8,286 nt of DNA, taken from Bacillota bacterium. Its GTDB lineage: Bacteria > Bacillota > Clostridia > Oscillospirales > Oscillospiraceae. The position numbers and the translations under genes were made by a program. The notes beneath the pieces are model-generated. The model saw only the letters and a list, made by a program, of their open reading frames with translations. It was not told the origin of the DNA and ran no database searches. Location: the NCBI GenBank assembly GCA_023393155.1, contig JAEWML010000046.1:1-8286 (forward strand), in the 5' to 3' direction. Shown piece by piece: positions 1-6,728 of this stretch (position 1 is the stretch's first letter; each line of letters starts with the position of its first letter).

Positions 1-884
1 GAATCCGGTATGATGTGGGCGTATTCACCAATCTGACGCAGGACCATCTGGACTTCCACGGAACCATGGAGGACTACTGCGACGCAAAGGCCATCCTGTT
101 CCAAAACTGCGGCGTGGGCATTTACAATGCCGACGATCCGTGGTCCGGGCGGCTGTTGCAACAGGCGACCTGCGAAAAATATGCCTATGCGGTGGAGGCC
201 GAGGCCGATCTGCGGGCCGAGGAAATTGAGCTGGGAGCGGACCATGTGGCCTTCACCGCCGTGACGAAAAACGGGCGGGTAAAAATTTGGGTTGGCATTC
301 CCGGCGAATTTATGGTATATAATACGCTGGACGTATTAGCAGCGGCGCTGAAGCTGGGCGTTCCCCTTGAAAAGAGCGCCGAGGCCCTGCGCCGCGTCCC
401 CCATGTGAAGGGCCGGGTGGAGGTGGTCCCCACGCCGGAGCGGGACTATACGATTCTGATTGACTACGCCCACAGCCCCGACGGTCTTAAAAACGTGCTG
501 ACCGCTGTGAAGGGCTTTGCCAAAGGGCGCACCGTGGCCGTGTTCGGCTGCGGCGGGGACCGGGACCGGACGAAGCGGCCCCAAATGGGAAAAATCGCGG
601 CGGAGATCGCGGACTATGTCATTGTGACCTCCGACAATCCCCGTACGGAGAAGCCCGCTGCTATCATCGACGAAATTCTCGCCGGGCTGGAGGGGACGCC
701 CACGGCCTATGCCGTGGTGGAGGACCGGGTGGAGGCCATCCGTTTCGCCATGGACAACGCCAAGGAGGACGATGTGATCGTTCTGTGCGGCAAGGGGCAC
801 GAGACGTATCAGGAAGTGAACCACGAAAAGCGCCACATGGACGAACGGGAGATTGTGGCGGAGCATCTGGGAAGGGCGCGCTGA
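1..884 (+). CDS. murE: MurE, UDP-MurNAc-tripeptide synthetase (meso-DAP type), 5' truncated by window edge
   Basis: Cytoplasmic ATP-dependent ligase that adds the third stem-peptide residue to UDP-MurNAc-L-Ala-D-Glu. The reading frame is already open at base 3 (codons I-R-Y-D-V before the GTG at 15), and VFTNLTQDHLDFHG matches the middle of Mur ligases, so GTG 15 is not the real start; the N-terminal domain and P-loop lie upstream. Numbering from the GTG at 15, visible motifs are DYAHSPDGL (150-158), GCGGDRDRTKRP (178-189), DNPR (207-210, bases 633-644) and GKGHETYQ (259-266). In this family DNPR marks meso-diaminopimelate specificity, while lysine-adding MurE carries a different motif. The C-terminal end looks complete, closing with TGA at 882-884. 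It is the first gene in the window and is followed by mraY after 126 bases; murF, often next, is not there. The identification is secure, and the substrate follows from the motif. Confidence 0.97.
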   Translation, partial: IRYDVGVFTNLTQDHLDFHGTMEDYCDAKAILFQNCGVGIYNADDPWSGRLLQQATCEKYAYAVEAEADLRAEEIELGADHVAFTAVTKNGRVKIWVGIPGEFMVYNTLDVLAAALKLGVPLEKSAEALRRVPHVKGRVEVVPTPERDYTILIDYAHSPDGLKNVLTAVKGFAKGRTVAVFGCGGDRDRTKRPQMGKIAAEIADYVIVTSDNPRTEKPAAIIDEILAGLEGTPTAYAVVEDRVEAIRFAMDNAKEDDVIVLCGKGHETYQEVNHEKRHMDEREIVAEHLGRAR

Positions 885-960
885 AGCGCCCGGAACAGGG
901 CGCGCGCCCCGTTTGTAGGACGGCTCCCGCGCATAGCGGAGAAGGGCGCGCGTTTTATAC
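870..960 (+). promoter_or_regulatory. Structured murE-mraY intergenic RNA with competing hairpins (possible attenuator)
   Basis: Four GC-rich segments can pair in different ways. A is GGGCGCGC at 874-881, overlapping the murE stop. B is GCGCCC at 886-891, C is CGCGCGCCC at 901-909, and D is GGGCGCGCG at 944-952. A can pair with B (6 bp) or with C (8 bp), and C can pair with D (9 bp). The C:D stem encloses a smaller hairpin (924-941, CCGC/GCGG core) and is followed directly by TTTT at 953-956. A:C and C:D exclude each other, the geometry of an attenuator. The pairings are read from the sequence. Any regulatory role is inferred, and the C:D loop of 34 bases and the short T run make it a weak terminator at best. 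Confidence 0.4.
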
Positions 961-980
961 GGAGACTGCATGAGGGAAGG

Positions 981-1003
981 ACCCGGCCCCGCCGGGTAAG
1001 GGG
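981..1003 (+). promoter_or_regulatory. Hairpin and ribosome binding site upstream of mraY
   Basis: ACCCGGC (981-987) and GCCGGGT (991-997) form a perfect 7-bp stem around a 3-base loop. It ends directly against the Shine-Dalgarno-like AAGGGG (998-1003), seven bases before the mraY ATG at 1011. The stem does not include the binding site itself. It may affect ribosome access or be a processed end; there is no T run, so it is not a terminator. Confidence 0.5.
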
Positions 1004-1010
1004 TAGGCAC

Positions 1011-1994
1011 ATGGATATTACAAATTTGCTGGCGGCGCCAATCAGCTTTTTCGTGACGCTTGTCATTGGAAAATTTCTGATTCCGGAGCTGAGAAAGCTG
1101 AAGGCCGGACAGGAGATTCGGGAGGACGGCCCCAAATGGCACGCGGGAAAGGCCGGAACACCCACCATGGGCGGCATCATGTTCATCATTGGCACGGGCG
1201 TGACGGTGGTGGCTTTGGGCTGGCGGCAGATGCTGGCGGGCGAATTCGTCCATCTGTACGTCTATCTGTTTGCGCTGGTGTTTGGACTGATCGGCTTTGT
1301 GGACGATTACCGCAAGGTGCGCCAGCACCAGAACGAGGGGCTTACCGCCCGGCAGAAGTTTGTTTTGCAGTTGGCGGCGGCAGTGGTGTTTTTAAGCATC
1401 ATGCGCTACGAGGGCCTTTTGAGCAACAGACTTTATATTCCCTTTGCGGACATAACGCTGGAGCTGAACTGGGTGATGTATCTGGCCTTTGCGGCGTTTG
1501 TCATCGTTGGCTGCGTCAACGCCGTGAACCTGACCGATGGAATCGACGGGCTGGCCACCGGCGTCACCTTTGTGGTGATGATGTTTTTCGCCGGGGCCAC
1601 CGTCGCGGCCTTTGGGGGCCTGAGCCTGGTTTCCTCCGCTTTGGCGGGGGGGCTGGCGGCGTTCTTTGTCTACAACTGCCACCCGGCAAAGGCATTTATG
1701 GGAGATACCGGCAGCCTGTTTCTGGGCGGCGCGGTGGCGGCGCTGGCGTTTGCAATGGATATGCCGCTGGTGCTGGTTCCCATAGGGCTGATCTATATTG
1801 CGGAAACGGCGTCGGTCATTATTCAGGTGGTGTATTTCAAGGCCACCCACGGCAAGCGCTTTTTTAAAATGGCGCCGCTGCACCACCATCTGGAGCTGTG
1901 CGGCTGGAGCGAGGCGAAGCTTGTGACGGTGTTTTCCCTCATCACGCTTGCGGGCTGTATCGCGGCGTGGCTGGGCATTCAGGGGAGAATTTGA
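1011..1994 (+). CDS. mraY: MraY, phospho-N-acetylmuramoyl-pentapeptide transferase
   Basis: Integral membrane enzyme that transfers phospho-MurNAc-pentapeptide from UDP to undecaprenyl phosphate, making lipid I on the inner face of the membrane. The 327-residue product is normal for the family and is almost entirely hydrophobic segments separated by short loops. Family motifs appear in order: HAGKAGTPTMGG (44-55), GFVDDYRK with the Asp pair D98-D99, NAVNLTDGIDGLATG (170-184), FMGDTGS with D232, and HHHLE (291-295). In known MraY structures the Asp pair, the later Asp and the His cluster line the Mg2+/active site, and all are present. ATG 1011 is supported by AAGGGG seven bases upstream and by the typical start of the first membrane helix (ISFFVTLVIGKFLIPELRKL). 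The gene ends 35 bases before the ftsW start. murD, which follows mraY in Bacillus subtilis, is missing. Confidence 0.98.
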   Translation: MDITNLLAAPISFFVTLVIGKFLIPELRKLKAGQEIREDGPKWHAGKAGTPTMGGIMFIIGTGVTVVALGWRQMLAGEFVHLYVYLFALVFGLIGFVDDYRKVRQHQNEGLTARQKFVLQLAAAVVFLSIMRYEGLLSNRLYIPFADITLELNWVMYLAFAAFVIVGCVNAVNLTDGIDGLATGVTFVVMMFFAGATVAAFGGLSLVSSALAGGLAAFFVYNCHPAKAFMGDTGSLFLGGAVAALAFAMDMPLVLVPIGLIYIAETASVIIQVVYFKATHGKRFFKMAPLHHHLELCGWSEAKLVTVFSLITLAGCIAAWLGIQGRI

Positions 1995-2029
1995 CGCGTC
2001 TGCCAAACGGAGAAGGGGGAGTGTGGCCG

Positions 2030-3301
2030 ATGGTCCGTGAACGCAAACCGAATAACACGCGGCCCCGCGCGCCCCGAGGGGACCGGGACCGGGGCTTCAG
2101 CTCCGTCCGCCGTCCAGCCGTCAGCCGGGAGACGCTCTTGGCCCGCCAGCGGGCCAAGGAGGAGCGCCTGCTCCGGGAGCAGGAGAGCCGGGAGCTGGCC
2201 AGAGGACCCATTGACCTGCCCTTCTGCCTGCTGGTGCTGCTGCTGACCGCCATCGGCCTCATCATGCTGTTTTCCGCCAGCTTTCCAAGGGCCTATTACG
2301 AAAGCGGCAACCCAACCTTTTACGTGTCGAAGCAGGGCGTATTCGCCATTATGGGCGTGGCTGCCATGGCGTTTGTGGGAAAGATCAATTATCAGCGGTT
2401 CCGGGCCCTTGCAAAGCCTTTGCTGTTTCTGGCCATTATTTTGCTGGTGCTGGTGATTATTCCGGGCAACCCTATCGCCCTGACCCGGAACAACGCCACC
2501 CGTTGGCTGGGAATCCCCAACACCGCGCTGCAATTTCAACCCTCGGAGGTGGCAAAGCTGGCGGTGGTGCTCTATTTTTCCGATACCGTTTCCAAAAAGA
2601 AGGAGCGGATGCAGACCTTTCGGTACGGCATTTTACCCTACGGCATCATTCTGGTGGTCTTGGCGGGGCTGATGATGCTGGAGCCTCACCTGTCCGGAAC
2701 GCTGCTGATCTTAGGCGCGGGGGCAGCCATTATGCTGGTGGGCGGCATCAGCTGGAAGTGGGTTGCCGGGGCGCTGGGCGTGGCCGCGGCGGGGATGTAT
2801 GCCGTGGTGGGAATCGTCGGCTACGGCGCGTCCCGCATCGCCATGTGGCACAACCCGTTTATAGACCCACGGGGAGACGGCTATCAATTGGCCCAGAGCC
2901 TGTTGTCCATCGGCTCCGGCGGGCTTTTGGGCGTGGGCCTTGGGAAAAGCAGGCAAAAATTCATGTATCTGCCGGAGGAGCACAACGACTTCGTGTTTTC
3001 CATCGTGTGCGAGGAGCTGGGGCTGATCGGCGCGGCGGTGATTATGCTGCTGTTTGCGGCGCTGATTCTGCGGGGGTACTGGATTGCCCTCCACGCCCGG
3101 GACCGGTTTGGGAACCTGCTGGCGGTGGGCATTACCACGCTGCTGGCTTTCCAGACGTTTTTGAACATGGCGGTGGTGACGGGGCTGCTGCCCACCACCG
3201 GCGTTTCCCTCCCCTTTTTCAGCTATGGGGGGACGGCGCTGACTATCCAGCTCTTTGAAATGGGCATTGTATTGAGCGTGTCCCGGCAGATGAAGATTTA
3301 A
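2030..3301 (+). CDS. ftsW: FtsW/SpoVE-type SEDS peptidoglycan glycosyltransferase
   Basis: Polytopic membrane enzyme of the SEDS family that polymerises lipid II into glycan strands with a partner class B penicillin-binding protein. The 423-residue product (from ATG 2030) has a cytoplasmic Arg-rich tail (1-60) and then about ten membrane segments starting near residue 62. SEDS landmarks are TRWLG (157-161), QFQPSEVAKL (168-177), GDGYQLAQSLLSIGSGG (282-298), LPEEHNDFVFSI (314-325) and PTTGVSLPFFSYGG (388-401). The Asp of EHNDF (D320) aligns with the residue known to be essential in FtsW/RodA. ATG 2030 is preferred because AGGGGGAG (2013-2020) lies nine bases upstream. The frame stays open further upstream: a TTG at 1991 overlaps the mraY stop (TTGA) and has its own AGGGGAG (1981-1987), which would add 13 residues. 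Whether the protein serves vegetative division (FtsW), sporulation (SpoVE) or both cannot be told from sequence. Its place between mraY and murG fits either. Confidence 0.96.
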   Translation: MVRERKPNNTRPRAPRGDRDRGFSSVRRPAVSRETLLARQRAKEERLLREQESRELARGPIDLPFCLLVLLLTAIGLIMLFSASFPRAYYESGNPTFYVSKQGVFAIMGVAAMAFVGKINYQRFRALAKPLLFLAIILLVLVIIPGNPIALTRNNATRWLGIPNTALQFQPSEVAKLAVVLYFSDTVSKKKERMQTFRYGILPYGIILVVLAGLMMLEPHLSGTLLILGAGAAIMLVGGISWKWVAGALGVAAAGMYAVVGIVGYGASRIAMWHNPFIDPRGDGYQLAQSLLSIGSGGLLGVGLGKSRQKFMYLPEEHNDFVFSIVCEELGLIGAAVIMLLFAALILRGYWIALHARDRFGNLLAVGITTLLAFQTFLNMAVVTGLLPTTGVSLPFFSYGGTALTIQLFEMGIVLSVSRQMKI

Positions 3302-3321
3302 TTCCGGACGCGCGGACTTTT

Positions 3322-3328
3322 AAGGAAG
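3322..3328 (+). promoter_or_regulatory. Ribosome binding site of murG
   Basis: AAGGAAG lies nine bases before the ATG at 3338, in the 36-base gap after the ftsW stop. It fixes the murG start, which also fits the family: the phosphate-binding GGTAGH loop begins 12 residues after the Met. Confidence 0.75.
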
Positions 3329-3337
3329 TGTTTTAAA

Positions 3338-4468
3338 ATGGGCAACGCGCCCGAACGGGTCATTTTTACCTGCGGGGGGACGGCGGGGCATGTCAATCCC
3401 GCCGTCGCTCTGGCGCAGTTGATGCTCGCGCGGAAGCCGGATACGGAGATTTTATTTGTGGGTGCGGAGCGGGGCCTTGAAAAGGACCTGATTCCCAAGG
3501 CGGGCTTCGCTTTTCGCACCGTCCACATCTCCAGCTTCCACCGTTCGATGAAGATGGCGGAAATGAAGCACAATTTAATCTCCGTGGGAAATTATCTTCG
3601 GGCGCCCCGGGAGGCGCGGCGCATTCTGCGGGAATTTCGCCCCCAGGTGGTTATCGGCACCGGGGGCTATGCCAGTTTTCCCATGGTGAAGGCGGCGGCA
3701 AAGCTGGGAATCCCCACCGCCGTCCACGAGTCCAATATGGTCCCGGGGCTGACCACCCGGCTGCTGGAGCCCTTTGCCGACCGGATCATGGTTGGTTTTG
3801 AGGAGTGCCGGGGGCAGTATCGCCATCCGGACAAAGTGGTGGTCACGGGAACGCCGGTGCGGGGCGACTTTTTCACCCGGACCAAACAGCGGGCCCGGGA
3901 GGAACTGGGCCTTCGGGACGAAAGGCCCCTGATCGTTTCCTTCTGGGGCTCTCTGGGCGCGGCGGGAATGAATGGGGAAATGGCCGCTTTTTTGGCGCTG
4001 GAATCGGCAAAGGAGCCTTTTCACCACATTCACGGGGCGGGCGGCGGCTATGATGCGCTGCTGCGGGCGCTGAAGGAACGGGGTGTGGACCTTGTGCGGC
4101 ACCCGTCTCTTGAGGTGCGGCCCTACATTTATGATATGGACCGGGCCCTCCGGGCGGCGGATTTGGTGCTGTGCCGGGCGGGAGCGTCCACCATTAGCGA
4201 GCTGACGGCGCTGGGCGTTCCGGCGCTGATTGTGCCGTCCCCCTATGTGACCAACAACCATCAGGAGAAAAACGCCCGGGTGCTGGAGCGGGCGGGCGGC
4301 GCCTGCGTTCTTTTGGAGGACGAGGCAAGCGGGCAGGCCCTCTTTCAAAAGGCCTGTGAAATTCTCCGGGACGACCTCCGCCGCGCGTCCATGTCCGCCG
4401 CCATGAAAAAGCTTGGCATTCCCGAAGCGGCGGAGCGTATCTATCAGACGGTGCTGGAGCTGCTGTAA
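3338..4468 (+). CDS. murG: MurG, UDP-GlcNAc:lipid I N-acetylglucosaminyltransferase
   Basis: Peripheral membrane GT-B glycosyltransferase that adds GlcNAc from UDP-GlcNAc to lipid I, giving lipid II, the substrate of the FtsW encoded just upstream. The product has 376 residues, close to the family norm. The N-terminal Rossmann domain carries the glycine-rich loop GGTAGHVNPA (13-22), GTGGYASFP (107-115) and HESNMVPG (130-137). The linker GTPVR (171-175) leads into the C-terminal UDP-GlcNAc domain with SFWGSLGA (201-208), RAGASTISEL (280-289) and PSPYVTNNHQEKNA (300-313). Arg, Ser, Glu and Asn/Gln residues in the last two motifs are the usual nucleotide-sugar contacts. No damage is visible. It probably shares a transcript with ftsW upstream and, through a 66-base leader with a hairpin, with murA downstream. 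Confidence 0.98.
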   Translation: MGNAPERVIFTCGGTAGHVNPAVALAQLMLARKPDTEILFVGAERGLEKDLIPKAGFAFRTVHISSFHRSMKMAEMKHNLISVGNYLRAPREARRILREFRPQVVIGTGGYASFPMVKAAAKLGIPTAVHESNMVPGLTTRLLEPFADRIMVGFEECRGQYRHPDKVVVTGTPVRGDFFTRTKQRAREELGLRDERPLIVSFWGSLGAAGMNGEMAAFLALESAKEPFHHIHGAGGGYDALLRALKERGVDLVRHPSLEVRPYIYDMDRALRAADLVLCRAGASTISELTALGVPALIVPSPYVTNNHQEKNARVLERAGGACVLLEDEASGQALFQKACEILRDDLRRASMSAAMKKLGIPEAAERIYQTVLELL

Positions 4469-4478
4469 CCCTTAAAGG

Positions 4479-4525
4479 CTCCCCACGCATACGATGGACT
4501 GTTGAACCATTCTGTATGCGGAGGG
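4479..4525 (+). promoter_or_regulatory. murA leader hairpin next to the ribosome binding site
   Basis: CGCATAC (4486-4492) pairs perfectly with GTATGCG (4514-4520). An inner ATGG/CCAT stem (4494-4497 with 4507-4510) closes a nine-base loop. The last G of the outer stem is also the first G of the murA Shine-Dalgarno GGAGGG (4520-4525), nine bases before ATG 4535. CTCC at 4479-4482 could pair with GGAG instead. The structure therefore touches the ribosome binding site and could modulate murA translation or mark an RNA processing site. The pairing is seen; the role is inferred. There is no T run, so this is not a terminator. Confidence 0.55.
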
Positions 4526-4534
4526 AATTGCAAT

Positions 4535-5803
4535 ATGAGTCAGATCATCGTAAAGGGCGGGAACGCTCTTTCCGGCTCCGTCCGGGTGCAGGGCGCGAAA
4601 AACAGCGCACTGCCCATTCTGGCGGCCACGCTTTTAAACCGGGGGGAGACGGTGCTGAAAGGCTGTCCCCGTCTGCGGGATGTGGACGCGTCGGTCCGTA
4701 TTCTCCGGCATCTTGGCTGCGAGGCCCGCTGGGAGGAGGATACGCTGACGGTAAACACCGTCGGCATGAATTGCTGCAATATCTCCGACGCGCTGATGCG
4801 GGAGATGCGCTCCTCCGCCATTTTTCTGGGGGCCGTGCTGGCCCGCTGCGGTCAGGCGGATATCAGCTATCCCGGCGGCTGCGAGCTGGGACCAAGACCC
4901 ATTGATTTACATTTGGCGGGCCTCCGGGAGCTGGGGGCCGACATCCGGGAGGACGGCGGACGGCTCCGCTGCTCCGCGCCCCGCCTTGTGGGGCGGGAGG
5001 TGGTGCTCAGCCTGCCAAGCGTTGGCGCGACGGAAAATCTGATGCTGGCGGCTTGCGGCGGAAGCGGCGTCACCTCTATTTACAACGCCGCGCGGGAGCC
5101 GGAGATCGAGGATTTGCAGAACTATCTCTGTGCCTGCGGCGCAAAGGTTTTCGGCGCGGGGACCTCCACCGTTACGGTAGAGGGCGGCGCGCAATTTCAC
5201 GGCTGCACCTACACCGTGATGCCCGACCGCATCGCCGCGGCTACTTATCTCTGCGCGGCGGCAGCCGCGGGGGGCGAGGTGCGGCTGGCGGGCGCGAAGG
5301 AGGGCCATCTGTCCACCGTGACGGCGGCGCTGCGGGAGGCGGGCTGCACCGTGGAGGCGGACGAGAAGGGCATCACCCTGCGCAGGCGGCGGGCGCTGCG
5401 GGGCATCCGTCCCATTCACACCGCGCCCTATCCGGGCTTTCCCACCGACGCGCAGGCCGTTTTAATGGCGGCGCTGGCCCGCAGCCGGGGCGCAACGGTA
5501 TTTGAGGAAAATATTTTCACAAACCGCTTCCGTCATGTCGACGAGCTTAGCCGCATGGGAGCGGACATCCGGGTGTCCGGCCGGGTGGCGGTGGTCAACG
5601 GCGTGGAAAGGCTCCACGGCGCCTCCGTACAGTCCACGGACCTGCGGGGCGGCGCGGCGCTGTGCGTGGCTGCGCTGGCGGCGGAGGGCGAAAGCGCCGT
5701 GTCCGGCGTGGAGCACATTGACCGGGGTTACGAGGACCTCGCCAAAACACTTGCAGAGCTGGGAGCCCACGTCAGCCGGGACGAGGGGAACGGCGGGGAA
5801 TAG
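4535..5803 (+). CDS. murA: MurA, UDP-N-acetylglucosamine 1-carboxyvinyltransferase
   Basis: Cytoplasmic enzyme for the first committed step of peptidoglycan synthesis, transferring enolpyruvate from phosphoenolpyruvate to UDP-GlcNAc. The 422-residue product is typical. Active-site residues fall almost exactly where they do in E. coli MurA: K22-N23 in GAKNSALPILA, the loop Cys at C116 in PGGCELGPRPIDLH, R121 after it, D305 in YPGFPTDAQA, R371 in TDLRGGAAL and R397 in HIDRGYE. The loop Cys is the residue alkylated by fosfomycin. Enzymes with Asp there are insensitive, so this one is expected to be of the sensitive type, as far as the target goes. ATG 4535 is chosen over an upstream in-frame TTG at 4502 because GGAGGG (4520-4525) is correctly spaced and the protein then begins with the normal MSQIIVKGGNALSG. 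The TTG lies inside the leader hairpin. Bacillota often carry two murA copies, so this may not be the only one. Confidence 0.98.
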   Translation: MSQIIVKGGNALSGSVRVQGAKNSALPILAATLLNRGETVLKGCPRLRDVDASVRILRHLGCEARWEEDTLTVNTVGMNCCNISDALMREMRSSAIFLGAVLARCGQADISYPGGCELGPRPIDLHLAGLRELGADIREDGGRLRCSAPRLVGREVVLSLPSVGATENLMLAACGGSGVTSIYNAAREPEIEDLQNYLCACGAKVFGAGTSTVTVEGGAQFHGCTYTVMPDRIAAATYLCAAAAAGGEVRLAGAKEGHLSTVTAALREAGCTVEADEKGITLRRRRALRGIRPIHTAPYPGFPTDAQAVLMAALARSRGATVFEENIFTNRFRHVDELSRMGADIRVSGRVAVVNGVERLHGASVQSTDLRGGAALCVAALAAEGESAVSGVEHIDRGYEDLAKTLAELGAHVSRDEGNGGE

Positions 5804-5812
5804 AGACAGACT

Positions 5813-5816
5813 GGAG
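5813..5816 (+). promoter_or_regulatory. Ribosome binding site of ftsQ/divIB
   Basis: GGAG lies eight bases before ATG 5825, in the 21-base gap after the murA stop. The short gap argues for co-transcription with murA. Confidence 0.65.
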
Positions 5817-5824
5817 AACAGCAG

Positions 5825-6589
5825 ATGGCCAGACGAAGGAATTACAACAGAAAGCGAAGGGGGAGATTCGGACTCCTCTATAAGCTGCTGTCCGTTTTGG
5901 CCATCTGCGTCGTGATTGTGGTGGCGCTGACGCTGTTTTTCCGGGTAAATACCATCGCCGTCACCGGCGAGAACCGCTATTCCGAAGCAGAGATAATCGA
6001 GGCCTCCGGCCTGAAAACAGGCGACAATCTGCTTCTGCTGAATAAATACGCCGTTGCAAAGGACCTTCAGCGGAAGCTGCCCTATATCGCGCTGGTGCGC
6101 ATCAACCGGGTACTGCCCGACACGCTGGCAATCGACGTGACGGAGAGCGAGGCGGCTCTGGCGGTGGTACAGGAGGGCTATGCCTGGCTTGTAAGCCCGG
6201 AGGGGAAAATTGTGGAGCAGCGGGCGGTGGGCGCCGCCGCCGATTTCGCGAAAATTGAGGGCTGCGAGCTGCTTTCTCCCGCCGTGGCAACCTTCCTTCA
6301 GATGCCGACAGAGCGCCTGGAGCAGCAGGAGAGCCTGCTGGCGCTGATGGGCGCGCTGGACGAGCAGGAGATGCTGGAGGAGGTGTACTCCATCCGGCTG
6401 GACGACGCGGCGGTGCTGACCATGGAGTATATGGAGCGGTTCCGCGTGGAGCTGCCCTACGGCGCGGACTACGCCTATAAGCTCCGCACGCTTCGGGCAA
6501 TTCTTGACAGCGGCAGGATTGAATCCAACGAGACGGGCGTGATCCGCATGACGGGCGACAGCGGTCAAAACGTGTTCATCAAGGACTGA
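5825..6589 (+). CDS. ftsQ: FtsQ/DivIB, POTRA-domain cell division protein
   Basis: Bitopic membrane protein of the divisome that, with FtsL and FtsB/DivIC, recruits and regulates the septal peptidoglycan synthase. The 254-residue product has the DivIB layout. A very basic cytoplasmic N-terminus (MARRRNYNRKRRGR) is followed by one membrane helix at about 17-39. The extracellular POTRA domain is at about 41-108, opening with VNTIAVTGENRYSEAEI and containing GDNLLLLN and the family-typical RVLPDTLAIDVTE. A beta domain to about residue 225 carries AWLVSPEGKIVE, the usual 'D/P-x-G' turn region, and a short tail ends the protein. The sequence is poorly conserved in this family, so the call rests on this architecture plus its position between murA and ftsZ. 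The start is fixed by GGAG eight bases upstream. B. subtilis has ylxW, ylxX, sbp and ftsA between this gene and ftsZ; none is present here. Confidence 0.94.
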   Translation: MARRRNYNRKRRGRFGLLYKLLSVLAICVVIVVALTLFFRVNTIAVTGENRYSEAEIIEASGLKTGDNLLLLNKYAVAKDLQRKLPYIALVRINRVLPDTLAIDVTESEAALAVVQEGYAWLVSPEGKIVEQRAVGAAADFAKIEGCELLSPAVATFLQMPTERLEQQESLLALMGALDEQEMLEEVYSIRLDDAAVLTMEYMERFRVELPYGADYAYKLRTLRAILDSGRIESNETGVIRMTGDSGQNVFIKD

Positions 6590-6591
6590 TT

Positions 6592-6615
6592 GGAAAAACT
6601 GCCGGAAAAACTGCG
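6592..6615 (+). repeat. Tandem 12-base direct repeat upstream of the ftsZ promoter
   Basis: GGAAAAACTGCC (6592-6603) is followed at once by GGAAAAACTGCG (6604-6615), two copies differing only in the last base. They start three bases after the ftsQ stop and end seven bases before the -35 element of the ftsZ promoter. The copies are about one helical turn apart, so a bound protein would meet both on the same DNA face. A regulator site is possible but unproven; a chance duplication cannot be excluded. Confidence 0.6.
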
Positions 6616-6622
6616 GGAAGAC

Positions 6623-6651
6623 TTGACCCGGAGCGCAAAGTGTCTTATTAT
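6623..6651 (+). promoter_or_regulatory. Predicted sigma-A promoter of ftsZ
   Basis: TTGACC (6623-6628, five of six bases of the -35 consensus) and TATTAT (6646-6651, five of six of the -10 consensus) are separated by exactly 17 bases. The expected start of transcription is near 6657-6659, giving a leader of about 78 bases before the ftsZ ATG. The site lies entirely in non-coding DNA in the longest gap of the cluster, as expected for a separate ftsZ promoter that lets FtsZ be made in larger amounts than the wall enzymes upstream. It is the best promoter match I found in the window. Confidence 0.8.
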
Positions 6652-6691
6652 TAGTAAGAATAGGGCTATGCGTGCCAATTTACACAGGCAA

Positions 6692-6728
6692 GGAGGAGAT
6701 TCCTCCCGATACGAACGACAGCAGGAGG
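6692..6728 (+). promoter_or_regulatory. ftsZ leader: SD-like hairpin and true ribosome binding site
   Basis: GGAGGA (6692-6697) pairs with TCCTCC (6701-6706) in a 6-bp stem with a 3-base loop. The true ribosome binding site AGGAGG (6723-6728) lies seven bases before ATG 6736. CCTCC at 6702-6706 could pair instead with GGAGG at 6724-6728, covering the real site. The upstream GGAGGA is not followed by a start codon at a workable distance, so it looks like a decoy, standby site or switch partner. The SD function is near certain; the switch is a hypothesis. Confidence 0.6.

Noticed and set aside
785..973. 62-codon plus-strand frame spanning the end of murE and the following gap
   Set aside because: It lies mostly in another frame of murE, has no ribosome binding site, and resembles no protein.
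336..1328. 330-codon open frame on the minus strand over murE and mraY
   Set aside because: It is antisense to two conserved genes, has no family resemblance, and has the low-complexity, Arg/His/Gly/Pro-rich composition typical of shadows in GC-rich DNA.
6504..6532. Perfect TTGACA at 6504-6509 inside ftsQ as a promoter
   Set aside because: The sequence 17 bases downstream (AACGAG) and its neighbours do not resemble a -10 element.
6630..6661. Sigma-H promoter for ftsZ, as in B. subtilis ftsAZ (GAAT at 6658-6661)
   Set aside because: There is no AGGA-type -35 at the required distance and the bases before GAAT do not fit. The sigma-A match at 6623-6651 explains the site better.
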